Of a stretch of DNA of 64,000 bases, positions 17,083 to 29,144 are shown piece after piece (the stretch's first letter is position 1; every line of letters starts with the position of its first letter). The translations under genes and the position numbers were made by a program. Under the pieces are notes generated by a model. The model did not search any database and was not told where the DNA came from. It was given only the letters and a program-made list of their open reading frames with translations. The stretch lies in contig NC_134419.1 of the NCBI RefSeq assembly GCF_030867145.1, positions 6,413,501-6,477,500 of the forward strand, written 5' to 3'. This DNA comes from Opisthocomus hoazin (Eukaryota > Chordata > Aves > Opisthocomiformes > Opisthocomidae).

Positions 17083-20000
17083 CTGGGGAAACATAATGGA
17101 TCAAGCATATGGACCATTAAAAATGCAATGACGGCGTTTACCGGGAGTTGTTTTCCCAGCTTTTTTTAAGCCCTGTTTCCCGGCCGTCGTGGCCCAGGGG
17201 ACGGCGAGGTCCTCCTTCCCTGCTCGCAGGGGTTTTTCTGTGCGGGGGCTGAACGGGGCGTTTGCTCTGTGGTGGAAGGGAGAGGTCGCAGCTGGATTTT
17301 GAGCTCACAACCGTGCCTCTGCAGAGGGCTCGGGGGGGGCAGATTTGACCCTGCCTCCCCTCTCTGCCTGGCTCTGCCATCGCAGCCTTCCTCCTCTTCC
17401 TCCTCCATCCGTCCAGGACAGGGGTGCAGCATTTGCAGTGTGAAAATCTCAGCTTAGGCAAAATATTGGCCACAGCAGAAAAGGTTTGGACTTTTTTTTT
17501 TTTTCTTTCCCCCAGTATTGGGGCTAGCAGTGCTAGCGGAATAGAGTTTGTCCGTGATAGCAGCACCCTTTATAGGGAGATAACTGCTTGCTAGATAATA
17601 ATATATAATTAGCAAGGATTATCCCATAATCTAGTCTAATTGACAGGGACTGTGGATGTTGTTCAGTGGACTGCCAGCAGAAGAATTAGAGCATCATGAA
17701 TTACAGTGTAACCCTGGCACGGGCTTCCCTGTTCTGTGTCCTGTGGCACGTCAGAGTCCTTCCGTGCCTCAGTTTCCCCTCCTGCGAAATTCCCGTGCAT
17801 CCACCTGAGTGGGGGGGATTTATCGTGCAGTACCAGCGCCTGTGCAGAGGGGTGCTTAAACAAATGCAGGAGGGCTCTCCAGCCCTTGGGGTGTGCTCCA
17901 CAACATGATCTCTGCTGTCGCAGGGCTCACTCATTAACATTAAAAACACTTAAAAAGACCACAGACATTTAAAGCCGGGAGGGAGATTCAGAGCTCCTGG
18001 TAACGCTGCACGGAGGAGCAAGGCTTTGATGGCTGGGGAACTCCTCGACGTGTTTCCCTCCTTCCACCTCTGCTTTTCTGCTTTCCTTCGTCCCTCCTCT
18101 GCTCCACCTCATGCTCCTGCCCTGCGGCGTGCTAACATACCTTGGGAGGAAAGTTCCTGGAGCCTGCTTCAAATGATCAAGGCTCCGAAAGACATCTGTG
18201 GCTGCTCCTTGCCTTAACATCTCTTAATCCAGGGCCAGTCTAGCAAACCCGTCATATTACAGGTCTGCCAGGAAGCAAAGGAGATCTAAAAGTTTGGGTT
18301 CTTTGTGGAGAAACCTTTGAAGAGCCTCTTAAAAGATGAAAAATGGTGAGCCGCTGTGCACTCTCTTTTCTGAAGGACAGGGAGGGCCTTGCCTACTCCC
18401 GTCTCCTTTTGCCCAAGTAATTTGCAGCAGGACAAGGCTCTCCTGAGCCACGCCTGCTGATGGGGAACGGAGCAGTCGCCCGGTGCCTCCCCAAACCAGC
18501 TCGGTGGAAGTCAGCTCTGGCAGGGGTCAATTCCCCCTCCATCCCTCCGGGTGCTGCCCCGAGCCCACCCTGTATCCCCCAGCAGCATGGGCAGGGGAGG
18601 AGAGCAGGAGGTGACACTCGCCTCCCGAAGGAGCTTCCCTCCTCTCTTTGCTGGGTGCAGCGGGTCTCTATGGCTCCGTTGTCTTTATGCACTCTTTTGG
18701 TGAAAGAAATCTGTGGGCTGGGCTTAATCTGGTGAGAAAAGGGAAAAAAGAAGAACCTTCCCTCCAGCTTGGGTGCTTCCTTCATTGAATGTTTCCCCTG
18801 TAAAAAGGGAACCAGCTATTTCAAAGGCACCGTGGCAGAGAAACCTCGCACAGGGGAGCCACTGCTCAGCCCTTTCATCCTCCTTTTTAACCTAAAACGG
18901 TTTCCCCACTGTGAAGACAGGAGCTTGTGGAGAGTCCATGCCTCTGCAACTCTTTGTAACTTGTCTTAGCGGTACCCTGTGGCTGGTCTGCACCACGCAG
19001 CAGCGGCTGCCAGGGAAAACTGGAGGAGAAAGTGCAGAACGTAGGGGAAATGCACGCCTGGCTGGAGAAGTAGCAAGCTGCTCGCTAGGCGTATGGCTAG
19101 GCATAAATAAATGCGGTTGTGTAGGTGAGATTGCTCCAAGGGGGGAATCTGGTCTTTATAGCATAATTAAATATTTGATTACTGTCAGTTATCGAGTATC
19201 CTGTTGTCACATTCAGCGTGGCTCTTTGGGAAAATGAAGCCCTATTTTGGCCTTTTGCTTTTTTGTCTCTGTTTTTGTCATCCGTCCCCACCTTCCTTTC
19301 TGGTTTTGTCCTTAAACCCATTCCTTTGTTCTCTGCATCTCGTCCTGTGCTGCAGGTCTCAAGTCCAGCCCTTGGGGACCTTTTCCAGTTCCTCCAGACA
19401 GCCAGTTTTATGCAAAGCTGATTCTGTGAATCTTCAGTCCAAAGGATGCTGCCAGCTTTAACATCAAGCTGCAAGAGCTGGGCCCAGAGCTGTATGCTTA
19501 GGTCCCTTCGAAAACAAGTTGGGCAAAATATTAGCCATAACACAGAGGAAATGCATAGGAGAGTTTTCTCCTGATGTGCAGTAACTCTGCATCCCTGAAA
19601 TTAATTCCCAAAAGAAAAATATTTGGCACGTATTGAGAATGAAGTTAAATTTTAAAGTCTTCTCTGCAATGTGTACCTTAAAGAGCTGAAGGTATCCAAA
19701 GTAGATCAAAGAGAAAAAAAATCTCTCTTCCCTGAAGGCTGCTCTGATAAGCAAGGTGTCGGGGACCAGGAGAGGGCATGGAAAAAGTCCCCTGGAGGAG
19801 ATGGGCTTGGCAGAGCTTTGCTTACATCCTGAAACAGAGTCTGATGGCGCAGGACAGGCTGAGCTGGTAGTTTGTGTGGAGCAGAAGAGCTCACCCGCAC
19901 CTCTGAGCTGCTCCAGGCCGTCTGTGGAGGCACAGGCTGTCCCACGCCAACCCCAGGTGATGCCTGGACAGCCTGTAAGACAGTGGCGAAGGGATCTCGC

Positions 20001-21767
20001 ACAGGGCTGCCCACAGTGGCTGGCGGCTCTTTCAGCTTGCGCCACTTCAGAAGGGATGCACAAAGGAGGAGATGTGCTCAGGCTGTAGTTTCGCTTTTTT
20101 TTTTCCTAAATACCCCTTGGGGCACAAGGCTGGCACTGGAATTAGATAATCGACAAGATCCCTTCCAACTCAAACCATTCCATGGTTCCCCACCATCCTC
20201 CCTTCCTCCACACTTTACAGACAACTCGGGGGTACGCTGGGCCATGGCAGGTCGTTGGTTACATCTATGTTGCGCTTGCTTTTAGATTTTACAGTGCTGC
20301 GTCATGAACGGCATCCCTTCCATGGGACTGCTTACCAGTAAGAGGGGAAAGAATCACCCACATCGCTTTCCCCTCTCTCAGATGGTTCCCAGGGCTAAAC
20401 TGTAAAAACAAAAAGAGCATCTCGCCGAGTTGCTGTTCTCAGGGCAGAACTGCAATCGCTGCAGAGCCATTTGCTTTCAGACAGCAGCTGTCCCCCGTTG
20501 TTACCCGCACTGCGCATCACCAACAGTCTGGATGCTTCCTAGACCTGCCTGGCAAACCAACGGACAGCACAGTGTAAACCGAAGTTCTCTGACCTGTGTG
20601 GGACACTTCTCTGGCCTGGCTTTCATTAGGACCAGAAGTTCCTCGTTTTCAGGATTTTTGCTTCTCACACATTACCTAAATACGGAAAACAGCCCAGCAC
20701 CAGGAACAGAAAGCTGAAAATAAATACTGCAGGTCTTGGCGCTGCAGCTCTGGAAGCAAAACCTAGGTCGTTCATTGATCCTGAAAACACCTTCCATGAC
20801 AGCCCAGGGTAGGTGAATTCAATCACAGCTGTGCAGTTTGAAGTTATTTAAGTGGGAAAGGGAGCTGATTACTTGTAAGAAATAAATTGAGGGTTTTCAC
20901 ATCCCTTGCTACAGCCTGCTCAACAAGTGTTAATTCTTTATCGAGGTATTATCCATATAGTCACCTCTCCCAGTTTCCCTCTCGTATTGTCTCCAGCACA
21001 CCCAACCTTAACCTTCTGCAAATGAACCGTCTGTAGGCCAGAGCATCGCTGTTTTCAGAAAAGCTGGCTGTTTGAGGGTACGTCACAATGTGCACAGAAA
21101 GAAATGGCCTTGCGCTAGCCCAAGCAAACAAAACAGGATTTAGATGTTCTTAAGAGAACCTGCAATTATCTATTGAAATTTAGGGAGTTCAACACCTTCG
21201 GTAAGTTTTGAGTGTTTAGTTTTTAGTGTCCAGAGAAGAAAATTCAGCAGGTCCACATGGTGACACTCAGTCCTGTTTTAGGATGAAGACCAATTCATAG
21301 TTTTCCCACTGCATTACCTATCCTTGAGTGACTCTCCTGAAACAAGAGTGCTGACCACAACAGATCAAAAGTCGCTTCCTTACGGTATATTAGACTTCAA
21401 TTCCCACGACTCTGAACGAGCAGGTTTCACCCATCCCTGTATTTGGTTCTCTCTACCCTGATACGGGGACTTGTGAGCAGTCCCTTGTGTACATACACAC
21501 ACACAGAGAACAGAGAGCACTTTATCACCCACCAGCAGAGAAAGACTTCGCCTGCCACAGCTTAAATAACAGCATATGGAGAACAAGATGACTTGGGGCA
21601 CTAAAGAAATCGGAGCAAATACGAGAGGCAAGATTTCCAGTTTTTAATAACTAGAAGGAATTAAAACAATAGTTTGTTGGTTAAATTTGTTCACACAATC
21701 ATTCTGAACTGTGTTTCTTTTGGAGGAAAAAAAGCCTTTAAAAGGAGTATTTTGCTTATAACCTGAT
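17083..21767. other. Intergenic region between receptor-like exons and TCEANC2
   Basis: Composition changes from GC-rich to more AT-rich near 17500, and again beyond 19000. About 17560-17650 is an AT-rich island with GATA-like, GGATTA-like and TAATTA-like words. A CR1 tail lies near 20140. No exons with paired splice sites and recognisable peptides were found. The TCEANC2 3' UTR enters from the right, with its likely end near 21750. Confidence 0.5.
20140..20193 (+). mobile_element. CR1 3' terminal fragment
   Basis: GATCCCTTCCAACTCAAACCATTCCATGGTTCC matches the last bases of an older CR1 subfamily with minor divergence. The upstream border is vague. Confidence 0.7.
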
Positions 21768-21773
21768 TTTATT
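21768..21773 (-). terminator. Candidate TCEANC2 polyadenylation signal
   Basis: TTTATT on the plus strand is AATAAA on the minus strand, about 790 bases past the TCEANC2 stop. Other AATAAA-like words exist in the AT-rich 3' region, so the site used is uncertain. Confidence 0.45.
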
Positions 21774-22560
21774 TACAAAATTCATTTCAAGTTTTTTTCA
21801 TGTTTTACGGTAAGAACAAGCACCACATTTAAATCATGAGTGAGGTACGGAGCTCTGAGTGAGCCGCTGTTAAACAGCAGAGGCATTAGGTAGCACCTAT
21901 ACTCCGGGGCATTTTGATTTTCACCCCAGGGCTTTAGGAAATGCCCACAGTCGCAGGGCGACTGAGCCTTTGGAATGGTGGATAGCAAGGTATGGAAACC
22001 CATTTTACATCCGACCCTGGAATGCAGCAGAGGCAAATCACCCAGCCTGGCAAAACAGCTAGCTCTTGCCACAGGCAGGGCCGAGCTGCAGCCCACGTGG
22101 CTGATTTAGGGTTAACTAGAGTTTGCAGTTATCCACCAGGAATCTGCTCCCAATTACCCTGAATTCCCCGTACTTCCTACCAGCACAGCACAGAGCTGCT
22201 CCTTTCTGTTATTCAGCTGATGACACCTGAAGATCCACACCAGGGATGGAGCTAAACTGAGGTATGACAAATGGGCAGAAGCGAGAAATGGGTGAGTCAG
22301 AGATGGCTTTGTAGCAGGAAAATACACGGCAGAGTAGAAGAAACTTTTCTTGCAACAAGCCCACGCGGACTTCCACCAGGTGAGATTTACAGCACCACTT
22401 TCATCATTAGTAGTTCTTGTCTTCAGCAGCCCCGCTCATAGCGTGGTGCCAAGAGAGTCACGTTGTCAGCGCTTCTGCGCTCCCCCCACGACAGAGAGGG
22501 CTCCCTGCTCCACAGAGACGTAGGCACATGAAGTTCTCCCCCAGGTTCAAGCACGACACC

Positions 22561-25500
22561 TCACTTTTTATGGCTCTGTACAAACGCGGGGACAGTGAGC
22601 GTGCCAGTCTTGACTTCTGCTCGGATTTCAGGTTTGTGCTTTAACGAGAAGACAAGAGCTCGCACCATTCTGCGATACGGTGCGCTAATGAGACGGGAAG
22701 AGAGATGAAAAGCTTCTCGCTCAATATTTTCAGCCAGTGGGTGATCCATCTGAAAACAGCAAAGTATAAAATTAGATCTTTACATTTAATAAGGAGACGG
22801 ATTGAAATTGGAGTTTGGTGCTTTTCAGCGTTTCCTCATTAATCAGCTGAGATTCAAGGAAATCTACTTCTTCTCACAAGTATAACAGGAAGAGCAATTT
22901 AATTCCACCCTAGCAATTAAAGAACAAGGCAACATGGTCAGTAGCAGGGAACGTATCCACATCTCCAGCTGGGTGGCCGTACTTTGCCATCACAACAGGA
23001 AACTAATCTGCAAGTAACTTTGAGTATCAAGCTCCACTGCAATTATAAGCTGCGTTGTACTGTCTCCATAAAGCTCACCTTTGATCTTGCTGATATAAGC
23101 TACCTTGGACACTATTTTAAACTTGATTCCGACAGCAACTCTAAGACATGCCAAACGCTTGGCAACTCTGCCTGGTACTATAAAGGGAAATGCGGGCTCT
23201 CTGTGTGGAGAAGGAGGTGTAATTAAGAATGTAGAAAGGGATTTGCTAAATGTTAATTATGTAGTTATTGCTTCAACATGTGCCAAAACCTGTAATTTAG
23301 CACAGCTTAGGAAGAAAATCCCCCACCCACCAAGAAATGGTTTTCATTTCACTTCTGCCTTTTGTGATGGGGAATCTCCCATGCTTTGCATGGAAGAGAT
23401 GTCCGTGTGCCAAGCAGTATTCCTCCACACCCTTTGCCCACTCTGTTCTTGCTCCCCATGACTAAATTGCCTCTCTGCTGGGCAGCACTAGAAGCCCCTC
23501 CGATCCATTCAGCCCCACCTTTCTTTTTGTCAGCCTCTCAGGTGTCCCTGCTCCCCATTTGCTGTACCTCTGTGCCTCCCCTGCCTACATACGCTGCTCG
23601 TCTGCTGCTGTAAGCTCCGCCGACACACACAGTGCTAGCTGCAAGCTAGAAGGGTACTTTTCCTTGCTGTGCTTCCAGGTGAGTCCTGTTCAGAGGCAAT
23701 TCAGCTTTACCCAGTACGACTCCTTTTAGGGTGGTACCACAGCCTTTAGGTCCCACAGGTTCAGACTTTACTACCAGCCTTATCACTGTGTGTAGATGTG
23801 CTTTCCAAGAACTAAGCCTGACCTGGCGCCCTGGCAAAGGCGAGCTCCCACCTTTCTCAGGCATTCCCACAGCAAACCATCCTTTTGTGGTGCCTCAGTC
23901 CAGCTGGACTGGAAGTTGGGGAGGTTGTTCTCACAGCTAGCAAATACACAGCTTTGAAACTCTTGAGTGCTTATCACTTGACTTGCCATTTAAAGGATAA
24001 TTAATGAATAAATTAAAAAGGGTAATTATTATGGCATTTCATAGACCAAGCAAACTACTCATTAAGCCTTACAGCAAAGCCTTGTTCATTTACTTAAAGA
24101 TACCTGAGGGATCTGGCATTTATCACCACTTTATATACTGTCAACCTTGTCTCTCTGTTTTTGCAATAGATTTAAATTTACAAATGTTTAATTACTTAAA
24201 TGTGAAACACCCAAAAGGTCCCAGTGTTGCTTCCACAGCTGTTAAGTAGTAGGAAAAACTTTATGTTCTGTTAACTTCCTCCTCCTCTTGTAGCCCAAGT
24301 GCAGTAGATACACAATTACTCTGCTGACTGGTTATGTAAATGAGAGACCTCACTTACAATTAGCACGTTTACTTGGTTAACAACCCCCCTCCCCCAAAAA
24401 AATCTACCTTGAAAACAAAGCTACTTATAAACAGGGGCATGCAGAGAATAATTGAAAACAGGAACAGATCATCTGGTTCTGTCCCCACTCTGCAGGCAGG
24501 ACCAGCTTTACAGCAGCTACGGCTGAAAGAGGTTTGTTTAACTTGTTCTTCCGAGAAGGAACTCTTTGAGCCAAAGACAAATGGATCTGAATGCTACCTC
24601 TAGATCCAGGGCTTCACAAAGCAGCTTCCGCGCGTTCTTTCTGAAAGCCTCGGTCTTGGGATCGCTCCTGACCTCTATTGAGGGTTTGTTTGAATGGTCT
24701 CTGATGAAAGTTCGCCACTCCGTGTAAATATCTTTGGCGAGGCTGGCCACATCGTGATCTGAATGTTTGCGCATCTTATTCACTGTGTGACCTGGAAAAC
24801 AGTAACAGCTCCTTCAGCTTCGGGAGGTGGACAAAATATCATGGACACCAGTCAAATCACACTGGTGCTAAAGCAGCCACACACATTTTTAATTCAGGCA
24901 GTGTCAGCAAAACAACCAGAGCATTGACACAAATATAAATATAAAATTACTGGGAATGAAGCCTGAAGTTCTCACTCCTTGACTTCTGCAGTGATTTCTG
25001 CCTGAGCAATTAGCAAGGAATTGACCTCTACATGTGAAAATTACCTTACTGAGTGACCAAGGTGTGGAGCGACACTCGTGTAACACAGGGCTACGCTGAT
25101 TTTCTACACAGATACCAGACTGGGTGAAAGCTTGTGAGATTAGCCTACAAAGAATGCTGGCTTTAAACTGAAAACCCCTTTACGGAAGCAGACGTCGGTG
25201 GTGATGACCACAGCATTTTATAACATGCAAACAACACAGCGACTCCGAGCAGAATCCTTCCAACCGACAGCGCCTGCCACTGCAAGAGGCTCTCCTCTGC
25301 GAGGAGACAAAGGGGACCTTCTTCTCGTGGGGTGTCTCTCCCTGACCACTCGCGCGGTTGGCCAGGAGATGTCACTGTTAGGCTTCGGCGGCTCTTCCAG
25401 CCCGGCCGGGTTCAGGCAGGCACTGGGAAAAATCTCGGGAAAAGCCTGAATAAGCTGAACGCGGCAAACGAAACGGCAATTCAGAAGTATGGGGAGAGGG

Positions 25501-28500
25501 GCAGATCGCCTCTCCTTTTCTTAGGCAAGGGAGGCTCTCTGAATTGAGATCCAGCTGCTCTGACGGCAAACCAAGGCCAGCACGACTGTCCCTCACGCCG
25601 GGATGCTCTCCAAAGATGAAAGGCAGGGACCATGTGGTCTCACATCATCCCTCCCCCAGGTCCTATGGAAAAGAGCCAGGCATCGGGCTGCGTCATTCGC
25701 ATGTTGCTGCCCATCTGCCAGGGATTTCTCAGTGTGAAGATGCGGTAAGCAGTTCTGGGCCAATCTGAGGGGAATTTCTCCCACGTTCAGAGGATTCAGG
25801 CAGGTCAAATAGATAAGCCATGTCTCGGATGGCAAGAGAGCACTCTGCCATGCCCCTGACAGAGAGCAGGAGAAAAAATAAGACACAGAGGTGCCCAAGA
25901 AGAGCTCTTCCAAAAATCTGACCACAGATGGGGTGATGCAGTATTTGGTAACAAACAGGGAAGCTGGGAGGAATTAGCCAGCAGGTCGAGGGAGGTTCTC
26001 CTCTCCCTCTACTCTGCCCTAGTAAGGCCCCATCTGGAGCACTGTGTCCAGTTCTGGGCTCCCCACTTCAAGAAAGATGAGGAGCTACTGGAGAGAGTCC
26101 GGCGGAGGGCTACGAGGATGATGAGGGGACTGGAGCATCTGTCCTATGAGGAAAGGCTGAGGGAGCTGGGCTTGTTCAGCCTGGAGAAGAGAAGGCTGAG
26201 AGGGGACCTTATAAATGCCTACAAATATCTGCAGGGTGGGTGTCAGGAGGATGGGGCCAGACTCTTTTCAGTGGTGCCCAGAGACAGGACAAGGGGCAAC
26301 AGGCACAAACTGAGGCACAGGAAGTTCCAGCTGAGCATGAGGAAGAACTTCTTCCCTCTGAGGGTGACGGAGCACTGGCACAGGCTGCCCAGGGAAGTTG
26401 TGGACTCTCCTTCTCTGGAGATATTCAAGACCTGCCTGGACAAGGTCCTGTGCAGCCTGCTGTAGGTGACCCTGCTTCGGCAGAGGGGTTGGACTAGATG
26501 ACTCACACAGGTTCCCTTCCAACCCCTACCATTCTGTGATTCTGTGACTTTTTCAGTCCAAGCTCTGAAAACAGCACACTGGATGTCAACCACTTTTTAC
26601 TGCCAGCTACTCTCATTTCCTAAAAAGCTTGCAAGCTAGTCTCTTTTGTACTGACAAGCCAAGCACACACAAGACAGCCTAATATTCACAGCCTAGATCA
26701 GACAAGACGTACCTATTTTTGTTGAAAGTAACACTTGCTTGGAAGGTATTTTCTTCTTCAGCTCCTCCAAAGCTTCGATCAGATTCTCTTTCGGTTGCCC
26801 AGGAAGCTCAAGCATAGACTTCCATCGTTTTATGTCTTCCACAACCACAACTCTCTGCAAAAGAGAAAAGCTATTAGGAAGCAGAACATTCTTCTTATAA
26901 ATAAGGACACTGGCTTCATCTTAGCTAATGGGGCTGTTATCAACACATGAATTATTGATTATGGCATGAACCAGAGCACAGAATACGTGATAGCCTGGAA
27001 TGATGGGTACTTGCTTGTCATCAGCAGCTGCTGCAAATCAAGACTGAAGTAACTAGAAAGCAAAGCAAAATGCTTCACGTTGGTTTGCCAAACTTAGGGC
27101 ATGTAACAGCAAATGTCTGCTAGAAGGGAAGTGTTTTGAATTTAAGGAGCCCGTTACATAAATGTCTTTTAATAGGAAAAGGGATTAAGAGGAAGGCAGC
27201 TAATCAGCAGCCTGGTAGAATCTGGATCCTGCTCAGATTGGCTTTAAATTTAAAATAACGCCAGCAGGGAAAGAAACAAAGCATTAGGGAACATGAATGC
27301 AAACTCAAGTATACTGGATACTTGCAGTGTTTTTCACTCTGCTTTTGCCACAGACCTTGACAGAACAGGCTGCAAACAGTGCCAGTCTCGTATTTCGGAC
27401 ATGAGGCATCTTGCGAAGGTTCAGCAGTGGTCAGACAGCTGGGGTGCCTTCTGCACCACTGTTTCGCTTTCTGCCTTACATTAATAAGCTCTTTGGTGTG
27501 GTAAATGTTTTTCTGTTGTGTTTCCACAGCTCTTGCGCAGGCCTTGCACGGGACCACCACGCAACCAACTGCGGGGCTCTCCTCACTGGGGAGAGAAGCG
27601 AAACGGCTGGCAACACCGCAGCTTGGGCTGTCACCCGGCTGTACTCAAGCTGTGTGCCCAGCCTGACCCCACGCCACACCAAACGCTCAGGCAGGAGCCA
27701 CGTTATAATCCGTCTGGGTTCAGGAAACCCCTCTGAACGCAGCGGAGCCTTCCTAACCTCGCATCCCCACTCTCCGTGAATCACACAATCACAGAATGGT
27801 AGGGGTTGGAAGGGACCTCTGTGGGTTGTCCAGTCCAACCCCCCTGCCGAAGCAGGGTCACCTACAGCAGGCTGCACAGGACCTTGTCCAGGCAGGTCTT
27901 GAATATCTCCAGAGAAGGAGACTCCACAACCTCCCTGGGCAACCTGTTCCAGGGCTCCATCACCCTCAGAGAGAAGTTCTTCCTCATGTTCAGATGGAGC
28001 TTTCTATGCTTCGGTTTGTGCCCGTTGCCCCTTATCCTGTTGCCGGGCACCACTGAAAAGAGTCTGGCCCCATGCTCCTGACACCCACCCTTCAGATATT
28101 TATAAGCATTTCTAAGGTCCCCTCGCAGCCTTCTCCAGGCTGAATAAGCCCAGCTCCCTCAGCATTTCCTCATAGGACAGATGCTCCAGTCCCCTCATCA
28201 TCCTTGTAGCCCTCCGCCGGACTCTCTCCAGTAGCTCCTCATCTTTCTTGAACTGGGGAGCCCAGAACTGGACACAGTACTCCAGATGGGGCCTCACCAG
28301 GGCAGAGTAGAGGGGAAGGAGAACCTCCCTCGACCTGCTGGCCACACTCCTCTTAATGCACCCCAGGATCCCATTGGCTCTCTTAGCAGCCAGGGCACAC
28401 TGCTGGCTCATGGTCAACCTGTCATCCACCAGCGCACCCAGGTCCCTCTCCGCAGAGCTGCTCTCCAGCAGGTCTGCCCCAAGCCTGTACTGGTGCATGG

Positions 28501-28927
28501 GGTTGTTCCTCCCCAGGCGCAGGACCCTGCACTTGCCCTGGTTGAACCTCATCAGGTGAGGGCTGCCGCCCCGACGATCTCGGCGAAGAACCGGACCGAC
28601 GGGGTGCTTCGCGGGCCGGTCCCCACCCCCACGCTGCCCAGCTCCGCGTAGAAGCCCGGCGAAGGCCCTGACGCCGCTCCGCCCGCCCGAGGCGCCTCAG
28701 AGGAGCCGCCGCCAACCCCGCACGCAGCGCAAGGCCCGGCCCCTGCCCCGGCGCTGCGGGGGAAAGGCCTCCCCTCAGGCCCGGGCGAGCCGCGCCGCCC
28801 CTCCCGCTCCCCGCCGGTGACCTGCCTTGAGGGACTCGAGGGTGGCCTGCCGGTAGGCGCGGGGGGCCGGCCCGGCGCGCCGGGAGCTCTCCGGGCAGCG
28901 GGCCCTGCGCACCACGAACCGCTCCAT
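22561..28927 (-). CDS. TCEANC2: TFIIS N-terminal and central domain-containing protein 2
   Basis: Four coding exons on the minus strand, 28826-28927, 26713-26854, 24598-24791 and 22561-22749, give 208 residues, the same length I recall for the human protein. Exon 1 starts [13 protein letters not shown] (human MDKFVIRTPRIQ). Exon 2 encodes the TFIIS N-terminal (LW) fold, with [18 protein letters not shown] and [14 protein letters not shown]. Exons 3-4 encode the TFIIS central-domain-like helices ([51 protein letters not shown]) and end VQSHKK. There is no zinc ribbon, so it cannot stimulate transcript cleavage as TFIIS does; a nuclear, Pol II-associated role is inferred from the fold. Intron 1 must use a GC donor (CTCAAG then GCAGGT) to keep frame; its acceptor TTTTGCAG is normal. 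It starts divergently from TMEM59, 217 bases away. Confidence 0.93.
25982..26548 (+). mobile_element. CR1 LINE fragment with end of ORF2
   Basis: It begins in the late reverse-transcriptase frame (GAGGTTCTCCTCTCCCTCTA), encodes [20 protein letters not shown], continues through the 3' block and ends ATTCTGTGATTCTGTGA. It lies in TCEANC2 intron 2, antisense to the gene. It is 5' truncated, with one long open frame left. Confidence 0.94.
27779..28557 (-). mobile_element. CR1 LINE fragment, longest copy in the window
   Basis: The 3' end is at 27779 (AATCACACAATCACAGAATGG, reverse complement of the CR1 tail) and the 5' truncation at about 28557. The minus strand keeps a 146-codon piece of the ORF2 C-terminus ([57 protein letters not shown]). 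It sits in TCEANC2 intron 1, in the same orientation as the gene, about 270 bases from exon 1. Confidence 0.95.
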
Positions 28928-29144
28928 CCGCCCGCGCGCCCTCCCGGAAGTGCGCGCCCCCTCCCCCTTTCCCCCGTGTAGTTCCCGCCGGAGCTGGGGC
29001 CTTATGGGATGGCTGCGGCCGTCGCGCGACGCAGACTACATCTCCCAGTAGGCACCGCGCTCGGGAGGGAGGGGGGCGGGAGGTAATCTCGCGAGAGTTC
29101 CGCGGCGCACGCAGCCGCCGGCGGGGGCCTGAGGGAGGAGGAAG
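28928..29144. promoter_or_regulatory. Bidirectional CpG-island promoter of TCEANC2 and TMEM59
   Basis: Only 217 bases separate the two divergent start codons. The stretch is very CpG-rich with no TATA box. Three motifs typical of divergent housekeeping promoters are legible: an ETS site CCGGAAGT at 28944-28951, a ZNF143/SBS-type ACTACATCTCCCAG at 29035-29048, and the palindrome TCTCGCGAGA at 29087-29096. The CpG-rich zone extends to about 28560 on one side and 29530 on the other. Broad, ubiquitous expression of both genes is inferred. Confidence 0.85.

Noticed and set aside
26118-28552. Frames of 100-146 codons with reverse-transcriptase-like peptides
   Set aside because: They are pieces of CR1 ORF2 in truncated LINE copies, not host genes.
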